Shown here: positions 58,043 to 64,000 of the stretch, piece after piece
How the letters are laid out: each line of letters opens with the position of its first letter
Numbering within the stretch: position 1 is the stretch's first letter
Source of the DNA: Aerococcus suis
GTDB lineage: Bacteria > Bacillota > Bacilli > Lactobacillales > Aerococcaceae
Reading direction: 5' to 3'
DNA: 64,000 nucleotides
Assembly: GCF_900176325.1 (NCBI RefSeq)
Contig: NZ_FWXK01000006.1
Location: forward strand, 33,004 to 97,003
Program-made: the position numbers and the translations under genes
Notes under the pieces: generated by a model
Seen by the model: the letters and a program-made list of their open reading frames with translations, nothing else
The model's database searches: none
Told to the model about the DNA's origin: nothing

Positions 58043-58687
58043 TTAAGCTTGAATTTTTTCGATATGGTTTTTCGGTCCAATAACTAACATATAATCTTCA
58101 GGTTGAATAATATAGTTAGGGTCAGGGTTGATATGACTATAAGTGTTACTTTTAATTGCAATAACATTTAAGTCATGGTTTTGACGTAAGTCTAAATCAT
58201 CTAACCGTTTATTAACCCATTTTTGTAGCGGTTTAATTTCGGCAATCGCATAATCCACTGAGAAATCCATATAGTCGAAAATATTATCATTCGTCAGTTT
58301 TTTCGCTAATCGAATAGCTGATTCACTTTCAGGAATAATCGTGCGATCGGCACCAATTTTAGTTAAGATTTCCGCATGGAGTTGGTCTTTGGCTTTGACA
58401 ATCACTTGATTAACGCCTAGTTTTTTGCAGACAGCTGTTGAGAGAACCGCCGCTTCGAAGTTAGAGGCAATCGCAATAATCGCTGTATCGAAATTTCCCA
58501 CGCCAGCAGATTTTAAATTACTTTCGCTCAAATGATCAATATAAATCGCATGAGTCACTACCTTACTCATATCATCAACGGTTTCTTCATTATTATCAAT
58601 GAGTAAAACGTCATACCCTTCACGCGTCAATTCTGTGGCGCAGGCCGCACCAAAGCGCCCACACCCAATCACAACAAATTGTTTCAT
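58043..58687 (-). CDS. ktrA: Potassium uptake regulatory protein, KtrA/TrkA type
   Basis: The 214-residue cytosolic RCK protein has the nucleotide-binding motif VVIGCGRFGAACATELTREG (residues 4-23), an acidic Asp-Asn pair LLIDNNEE after strand 2, and a C-terminal TrkA-C domain (about 140-214) ending NYIIQPEDYMLVIGP. It gates the KtrB channel in response to ATP/ADP or cyclic di-AMP. GGAGATATT precedes ATG 58687. It is transcribed 8 nt behind ktrB, and the pair shares one operon on the minus strand. Confidence 0.92.
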   Translation of the reverse strand: MKQFVVIGCGRFGAACATELTREGYDVLLIDNNEETVDDMSKVVTHAIYIDHLSESNLKSAGVGNFDTAIIAIASNFEAAVLSTAVCKKLGVNQVIVKAKDQLHAEILTKIGADRTIIPESESAIRLAKKLTNDNIFDYMDFSVDYAIAEIKPLQKWVNKRLDDLDLRQNHDLNVIAIKSNTYSHINPDPNYIIQPEDYMLVIGPKNHIEKIQA

Positions 58688-58695
58688 AATATCTC

Positions 58696-60030
58696 CTATC
58701 CAATCATAATATCTTCATGTGCTTCTTTATATTCTTTCGGATGTTTATTACTTGATAAGCCGAATAAAATCGTTAAGGAACCGACACGACCAATGTACAT
58801 TGTTAAAATAATTAAGAGTTTTGAAATGGCTGAGAGGCTACTTGTAAAGTTTCGACTCAAGCCCACGGTCGCAAAGGCAGACACGACTTCATAAATGACC
58901 TCTAAGTAACGTGCATTTTCAACCATCAAAATAATAAAGGTAACTAATAATACCCAAACTAAGGAAATCATCATCAAGGCAATGGCTTTTTTCACCGTGG
59001 TCCAACGTAGGCGACGGTGGAAAACTTCGATTTCTTCATTCCCCTTAATTTCGGATAAGGCGACGATAATCAATAAGGCAAAGGTCGTGGTTTTAACCCC
59101 ACCACCTGTTCCGGCTGGTGATGCCCCGACAAACATGTTGAAAACAGATAAGGCGCTGGAACTATCAAGTAATGCGGTTTGACTAATCGATTGGAAACCA
59201 GCTGTTCTTAGCGTTGACGCTTGGAAGAACGCATTTGATAACTTGTCACCAACTGAAAGAGACGCTAACGTTTCTGGATTATGATACTCTAACACGAAAA
59301 TTAATAATGTGGTTAGACCGAGTAATAATCCAGTAGTAGTCATCACGATTTTAGAATGTAAGGACAGTTTTCGGAAGTGGAAATGATTTTCCATCAAGTC
59401 GGTCATCACTGTAAAACCGAGTCCTCCCAGAATAATTAAGACGCCGATGACAGTCAGTAGAAAAGCATCCGTATTAACATCAATTAAGGAATTCGCGCCA
59501 ATCAAATCGAATCCCGCATTACAGAACGCCGAGATCGAATGGAAAATACCATAAGCAATGCCTTTTGCTCCGTACATTGGAATGAAGCGGAACATCAGTA
59601 AGATGACCCCGACAAACTCAATCATAAATGTATACACTAAGATATGTTGAATTAATCGCACCAATCCGCTCATCGTTAAGCTGTTGGTTTGTTCCTTAAT
59701 GATGAGCCGATTTTTTAGACTGATTTTGCGCCGTAAGACTAAGGCCAATAAGCTCGCAAAAGTCATAAAACCAAGCCCTCCCACTTGGATTAAACTAATA
59801 ATGATGACTTTGCCGAACGTGGTCCAAGCTGAAAAGGTTGGCACCGTGACGAGTCCCGTGACACAGACAGCCGAAGTAGACGTAAACAAACAGTCCAAAT
59901 ACGTCACATCAGGTGCTTGTTGACTAATCGGCAACGCTAATAGGAACGAACCGATAAGAATTAAGATAAAAAACCCCAAGAGTAATACTAAGGGTGGGTT
60001 GTTTTCTAAATAATGTTTATAAGTTTTCAT
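58696..60030 (-). CDS. ktrB: Potassium channel-like transporter KtrB (TrkH family)
   Basis: KtrB is the membrane subunit of sodium-dependent potassium uptake. The four pore-loop repeats with their central Gly are visible: TSTSAVCVTGLVT, SISAFCNAGFDLIG, ASTLRTAGFQSI and VSAFATVGLSR. The gate region GASPAGTGGGVKTTTF lies before the last repeat. ATG 60030 gives 444 residues and the start MKTYKHYLENNPPLVLLLG. An alternative GTG at 60048 overlaps the GGAG ribosome site and is less likely. Membrane helices cover most of the protein. Confidence 0.92.
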   Translation of the reverse strand: MKTYKHYLENNPPLVLLLGFFILILIGSFLLALPISQQAPDVTYLDCLFTSTSAVCVTGLVTVPTFSAWTTFGKVIIISLIQVGGLGFMTFASLLALVLRRKISLKNRLIIKEQTNSLTMSGLVRLIQHILVYTFMIEFVGVILLMFRFIPMYGAKGIAYGIFHSISAFCNAGFDLIGANSLIDVNTDAFLLTVIGVLIILGGLGFTVMTDLMENHFHFRKLSLHSKIVMTTTGLLLGLTTLLIFVLEYHNPETLASLSVGDKLSNAFFQASTLRTAGFQSISQTALLDSSSALSVFNMFVGASPAGTGGGVKTTTFALLIIVALSEIKGNEEIEVFHRRLRWTTVKKAIALMMISLVWVLLVTFIILMVENARYLEVIYEVVSAFATVGLSRNFTSSLSAISKLLIILTMYIGRVGSLTILFGLSSNKHPKEYKEAHEDIMIG

Positions 60031-60135
60031 GAAGCAAGCGTACACCACTCCAACGCGAAAGTAAATAAAGATAATTGTTAAATTTTACTAGAAAATGATG
60101 CGATGAAAACGTCAGATAGAAATGATGGACAATTC

Positions 60136-60164
60136 TTGGTCCCACACGAAATTTACGTTAAGAT
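60136..60164 (+). promoter_or_regulatory. Promoter of the YbaK-type gene
   Basis: TTGGTC (60136-60141) and TAAGAT (60159-60164) are separated by 17 bp. Confidence 0.6.
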
Positions 60165-60192
60165 GGATAAAAGCTTAAATGAGGAGATTATA

Positions 60193-60684
60193 ATGAATAA
60201 ACAAGCGATTTTAACCTATTTAGATGACCATCAAATTCCCTATGAATTGACCGAACACGAACCCGTCTTCAGTATGGAAGAAGTTTTTGCTATTGACATG
60301 CCTTATCCAGAAGGCAATGCAAAAAACTTGTTCGTACGGGACAAGAAGAAACGGCATTATTATTTAATTACGGTAAAAGGCGAAAAACGCGTCGACTTAA
60401 AGAAAATTCGTGATGAATATGGGACGACGAAATTAAGTTTTGCCTCAGCCGATGATTTAGAACAATTATTAAACTTAAAGCCAGGTGAAGTATCCCCATT
60501 CGGTCTATTAAATCCCCATGACACCGATATTACCTATTTTATGGATGAGGAGCTCTTCAATGGTATTGGAATGACAGGTGTGCATCCTGGTGTGAACACG
60601 TCGACGGTTTGGTTAAAAACCACGGACTTAGAGCAACTCATCGCTGATAATGGGATTCCGGTTCAACGCATTGCCATCTCATAA
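60193..60684 (+). CDS. YbaK/ProX-type prolyl-tRNA deacylase
   Basis: The 163-residue protein has the YbaK fold: LDDHQIPYELTEHEPVFSME at the N-terminus, GNAKNLFVRDKKKRHYYLIT with the conserved Lys, LSFASADDLEQLLNLKPGEV and SPFGLL, ending GVHPGVNTSTVWL. The sequence is closest to the ProX/PrdX branch, which hydrolyses mischarged Ala-tRNA(Pro). ATG 60193 follows GAGGAG; an in-frame opening at 60103 lies upstream of the promoter and is not used. Confidence 0.88.
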   Translation: MNKQAILTYLDDHQIPYELTEHEPVFSMEEVFAIDMPYPEGNAKNLFVRDKKKRHYYLITVKGEKRVDLKKIRDEYGTTKLSFASADDLEQLLNLKPGEVSPFGLLNPHDTDITYFMDEELFNGIGMTGVHPGVNTSTVWLKTTDLEQLIADNGIPVQRIAIS

Positions 60685-60690
60685 CGATCA

Positions 60691-60724
60691 AAAAGGAGGA
60701 AACGATTGAACGTTTCCTCCTTTT
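60691..60724. terminator. Bidirectional terminator
   Basis: AAAAGGAGGAAACG (60691-60704) pairs perfectly with CGTTTCCTCCTTTT (60711-60724) around a 6-nt loop, between the deacylase and the broken nitroreductase. Confidence 0.92.
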
Positions 60725-60736
60725 AACCTAATCAAA

Positions 60737-61498
60737 TTAATCTTCTATATTTAAGTCAAACCCTTGATTTTTCACGACTCGTAACAATTCATTACGTTTC
60801 TCATTAGGATTTTCAACTTTACGAATAATTTGTTTCGTATACGAATCCGACCGTTGATTTTTTTGTCGCGTATCATAGTAATGAGTCATTTCTTCATCAT
60901 ATGGGGCTAAATCCGCTAAGATATCCTCTGAATGCGGATAACCATTTTCGCCTACTTTTAAGTCTGATGGCATTCGCGGTTTTAATTCGGGATCGTCATC
61001 TGGATAACCGAAAATCACGCCTAAAATTGGGAAAGTCAGTTCCGGTAAGTCTAAAATATCAATCATTCGTTGAGAATCATTTAAAACGGATCCTAAGAAA
61101 GTCGCTCCTAAGCCAAATGATTCAATCGCGGTCGTTAAATTTTGCGCGTTTAAATAAGCATCGGCCACCCCTTGGAAGAAGACATTCATACTACGGTAAT
61201 CGTCGCCGTCACTGCCACTCGCTTGAGCGATTTACTTCATTCGATAAGCATCCACTAAGAAAATAAATAACTCAGGGGCTTTCGCGATATAGGCTTGGTT
61301 GGACACTTCAGAAATTTGTTGTTTCTTATCATCGTCGGTGACGCGAATCACAGACGCGGTTTGAAGTCCGTTTGATGTCGCGGTACGGTTCATCACCGTT
61401 AATAAATGGTCCATCAGTTCGTCTGGAATGGGTTTATCTTGGAAGAAAAGAATCGTCCGATGATTTAATTGATGATTAGTTGTAAAATTTGAATCCAT
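60737..61498 (-). pseudogene. Nitroreductase-family flavoprotein gene interrupted by one in-frame stop
   Basis: On the minus strand the frame starts at ATG 61498 behind AAAGGAG and shows a nitroreductase: HRTILFFQDKPIPDELMDHL, TATSNGLQTASVIRV and APELFIFLVDAYRMK. TAA at 61234-61232 then interrupts it, and the same frame resumes at once with IAQASGSDGDDYRSMNVFF, GVADAYLNAQNLTTAIESFG and VLNDSQRMIDILDLPE. The region PILGVIFGYPDDDPELKPRM follows to the stop at 60737. Without the stop it would be about 253 residues, normal for NfsA/FRase-like NAD(P)H nitroreductases. One substitution (for example AAA to TAA) explains it; no frame shift is involved. Confidence 0.85.
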
Positions 61499-61521
61499 AA
61501 TAACTCCTTTCAATTTTGCTT

Positions 61522-61545
61522 ACTTATGATTAGTGTAACATAAGT
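61522..61545. promoter_or_regulatory. Dyad in the nitroreductase promoter region
   Basis: ACTTATG (61522-61528) and CATAAGT (61539-61545) form a 7-bp inverted repeat with a 10-bp gap. The gap contains, on the minus strand, a -10-like TACACT. It could be an operator for a redox or MarR-type regulator. Confidence 0.45.
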
Positions 61546-62006
61546 GAGGAGAATCTTCGTTTAAAGTGACTAAGTCTCTAATTAATCGGTCGGGACCCTG
61601 CAATAAGTTCTTATCAATTCATTATAAATAATCATGATAATGAAAACCGTGATTTAATATATTAATTACGAGAAACCGTCATCTTTAAGTTTAAATGATA
61701 AAATTCACAAGATACAAAATTGTATTATTATACCGGTTCCACACTTAAAAAGTCACAAATTTGAAGAAAGTGTTTATAAAGAAGAAAAAGTAAGAAAAGG
61801 TTAGAAATCCCGTGATATCAATAACAATTCTAATTTAAATTGTCAGAAGATTGTTGAATTGTGATTTTTTATGAAGAAATCGTGACTTTTTGTGTCAATT
61901 TTTAATTGACTTTGCTGTCTATACTTGGCTTAATGGTATTATTAGTAAATTAATCATTGTTATTTGAATGATTTAGAGCATAACTTTTACTAAATGGAGG
62001 AATAAA
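61546..62006 (+). promoter_or_regulatory. Long non-coding region upstream of the surface adhesin
   Basis: This AT-rich stretch of about 460 nt has no convincing gene. It holds a perfect inverted repeat GTCAATT / AATTGAC (61894-61910) whose right arm forms the -35-like TTGACT (61906-61911). TATACT at 61920-61925 is too close to pair with it. Two AAACCGT words and TAATATATTA lie further upstream. GGAGG at 61996-62000 is the ribosome site of the adhesin. The arrangement suggests a regulated promoter, which I cannot place exactly. Confidence 0.4.
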
Positions 62007-64000
62007 ATGAATTTAAGTAAAAATAACTTAAGTGAACGCCAACGTCGTAACTTACAAAAAATTACAAAATATGGAATTCGTAAATTGAGTATAGGTGCAG
62101 CATCTGTTGCCTTATCTTCACTCTTTTTTTTAAATGCTGGAACAGTTCAGGCTCAAGAAGTCGGACCATCACTAGAAATCGATGAAAGAGCGAACTTAGA
62201 AGCAAATATTGCTGAATCCCCAAGTCAAGAACAAGTGTCAGAGACTTTGAAAGAGAATGTTAATGAAGTAGAAGAAACTGAAAAACCAAATGAATCTTCA
62301 GAAATTGTTTCTCAAGAGCATGAGACTCAAATTGATAAGAATGAAAATCAAATTAGTGAGGAAACATCAAAAGTAGCTGAAGAATCTACTCAAGAAGTAT
62401 CAGAAAGTTCAGACGATCAATCAGTAGAAGAAACAAGCACTGAAGAATCGAAAGCTATTGATACTCCGGACATTCATCAAGATAAACAATCTGAAGATAC
62501 TGTAACAACAAAAGTCACAGAACCTACTCAGGAGTCCTCAGTTGAAGAAACCGAAGAAGCTGTTGAGGAATCACAAGCACCAGAAGTTGAAGAAACATCT
62601 GGAATACAAGAAAATGAAAAAATTGAAGAAGTTAAAGTGATTCAGGAAAAAGATGAAGATAGATTTTCTGGATTAGATGGCAAAACATTGAACACTACTT
62701 TATCTACGGAAGATATCGATGTGCCAGAAGAGTTTAAAGAAAAATTTAATAAATCAGAGGATAAAGAAGGTTATATAGAAAGCTACGTAGAAAAAGCTTA
62801 CGGTTCTGAAATGGCTAAGAATTTATCTAATGATTTAGGAGAAGTAGACTTTGATGAATTAAATAATCAACAGGCATATAAAGCAATGCTGGATTTAACC
62901 CTAAATCAAAGAACCACACCGGAATCTAAAGCAGTAACTACATTCTCGACTGCTGCTACTACTCAAGCGTCGTCTATAGAAGACCTAAATGCAACATATG
63001 AAGGAATCGGTGCAGTATCAACTAATAATAGTATACCAGCTTATTATACAGTAGATGTAGTTGATAATGGTGATAGTTTGACTTATAAAGTGAAATATCG
63101 TGTGGATTCAGGAAGATCACATGATATGGATTTAGTGGGGTTTCAATTTGGTGATGCTTTTGATGTACCGGACCAGATTCAAGTTAATGGTTATTTTGTT
63201 GAAAGGGAAGACTTCGATCCTTCACAACTAAATAGCACGATGAGGAGATATTATGAAAATCGTACGGGTGCTTTTGCCCCTATTACTGGATACTTACAAC
63301 AAGGTGCTCGCACAGGCACTCCCGCAGGATACGCATTAACTACCCCTAGGTCTAAGAATACCTTTAATTATGTAGATTGGATGCTGGAGTTTACTGTCCC
63401 TATTACAGACAGAGAAGCAGATACAACGTATCGTGGTTATATTCCAATGTATTCTACAGGTACTAGTAACGATTATGATAGTTATTGGAATTATTTTCAC
63501 GATCAAGACCTGATTACTAATGAAAATAACTCTGGGCCTGAAAATCCTGATATAAATTTTGATAAAGAAATTGTAACAGAACAATATGAAATTCCTTATG
63601 AGACAGTATATACATTATCTGAAGATGTACCGTACGGTGAAGAGCTTGTTATTAAAATTGGTGTGAACGGTACTGGACAACGTGTGATTCAAAAGACAAG
63701 TTACAATGGAGAATTAATTGGTCAATTTGAATTGGAGAATTCAGTTCTTACTAATCCAGAAGCAGAGGTTATTGCTTTAGGTATTGGCGGATTGAGAGGC
63801 CAAGACGGTGAAAACGGTCAAGATGGTCGTTCAATCACTGCAGTTACTGAACCAGGCGAACAAAATGGCCGAACAGGTACATGGATACGTATTTATGAAG
63901 TAAACCCAGATGGCTCACCCGGTGACTTAATAGAAGAGAGCTTCGTCGCTGACGGTGTAGACGGACAGACTCCGAATATCGAAGTTGTACCAAGTGAAGA
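62007..64000 (+). CDS. YSIRK-signal surface adhesin with G5 domain (3' end outside window)
   Basis: The frame from ATG 62007 is open to the window end (664 codons). It begins with a long signal peptide with the YSIRK-type motif YGIRKLSIGAASVAL (about residues 24-38) and a cleavage region near TVQAQE. A Glu/Ser/Thr-rich low-complexity segment follows (about 50-215, many EE, ES and TQE repeats). A globular beta-rich region comes at about 320-510. A G5-like domain is at about 518-592 (VTEQYEIPYETVYTLSEDVP, then GVNGTGQRVIQKTSYNGE). Stalk-like repeats rich in Gly, Asp and Asn begin at about 593 (GQDGENGQDGRSITAV; VADGVDGQTPN). Such proteins are secreted at the division septum and usually end in an LPxTG sortase signal, expected beyond the window. 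The ligand is unknown. Confidence 0.88.
   Translation, partial: MNLSKNNLSERQRRNLQKITKYGIRKLSIGAASVALSSLFFLNAGTVQAQEVGPSLEIDERANLEANIAESPSQEQVSETLKENVNEVEETEKPNESSEIVSQEHETQIDKNENQISEETSKVAEESTQEVSESSDDQSVEETSTEESKAIDTPDIHQDKQSEDTVTTKVTEPTQESSVEETEEAVEESQAPEVEETSGIQENEKIEEVKVIQEKDEDRFSGLDGKTLNTTLSTEDIDVPEEFKEKFNKSEDKEGYIESYVEKAYGSEMAKNLSNDLGEVDFDELNNQQAYKAMLDLTLNQRTTPESKAVTTFSTAATTQASSIEDLNATYEGIGAVSTNNSIPAYYTVDVVDNGDSLTYKVKYRVDSGRSHDMDLVGFQFGDAFDVPDQIQVNGYFVEREDFDPSQLNSTMRRYYENRTGAFAPITGYLQQGARTGTPAGYALTTPRSKNTFNYVDWMLEFTVPITDREADTTYRGYIPMYSTGTSNDYDSYWNYFHDQDLITNENNSGPENPDINFDKEIVTEQYEIPYETVYTLSEDVPYGEELVIKIGVNGTGQRVIQKTSYNGELIGQFELENSVLTNPEAEVIALGIGGLRGQDGENGQDGRSITAVTEPGEQNGRTGTWIRIYEVNPDGSPGDLIEESFVADGVDGQTPNIEVVPSE

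Overview
The window is a 64 kb stretch of low-GC Firmicute chromosome. It reads as a member of the Lactobacillales: GatCAB next to CamS, LigA and PcrA; a liaXYZ-type cluster; LuxS; a streptococcal-type rearranged PstS; and a YSIRK-type surface protein. The Aerococcaceae or a related family is my best guess, held with low confidence. Almost every gene belongs to a recognisable housekeeping family. There is no rRNA, tRNA, prophage, insertion sequence or CRISPR array that I can see.

Layout. 1-3483: the 3' part of secA, then prfB with its +1 programmed frameshift. 3545-9714: phosphate regulon (phoP, phoR interrupted by one in-frame TAA, a three-repeat Pho box, pstS, pstC, pstA, pstB). 9868-14867: uvrA, a cupin protein and an APC-type amino acid transporter with a long structured leader. 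14984-19213: sbcDC nuclease. 19719-21788: liaXYZ-type envelope-stress cluster. 21926-31522: hprK-lgt-gpsA-galU, trxB, pgcA, then rapZ-yvcK-whiA. 31606-35426: an SSB paralogue, a two-component system and an RlmI-like methyltransferase. 35436-36463: TPP riboswitch with a truncated thiM and thiW. 36800-39629: BaiN-like flavoprotein, membrane-anchored glucosaminidase, GntR regulator. 39805-48723: pcrA-ligA-camS-gatCAB. 49272-53965: luxS, then a divergent tetR/ABC exporter pair. 54051-60684: DUF1846 protein, rlmD, a CPBP protein, a KtrAB-type potassium uptake system and a YbaK-type deacylase. 60737-61498: a nitroreductase gene broken by one in-frame TAA. 62007-end: the 5' part of a large YSIRK/G5 surface adhesin.

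The most unusual signal is a modular intergenic repeat family present as three arrays (19229-19640, 36517-36804, 48748-49250). The arrays consist of 96-97 nt imperfect palindromes of at least four sequence types (called A, B, C and D here). They are spaced about 120 nt apart by a linker containing CACACCCT and AGTCGGGTTC. Although the types differ in sequence, they share one fold: a terminal stem of 7-8 bp, then a 4-nt bulge on the 3' arm, then a long stem. I do not recognise this family. The arrays lie directly behind sbcC, gatB and the BaiN-like gene, where I see no ordinary intrinsic terminator for those genes, and one ends directly upstream of luxS.

Other points of interest are two nearly intact genes each carrying a single in-frame TAA (phoR and the nitroreductase), a decaying thiazole-salvage locus still under an intact TPP riboswitch, an acidic insertion in PcrA, and an unexplained 79-nt hairpin between the CPBP gene and ktrA.
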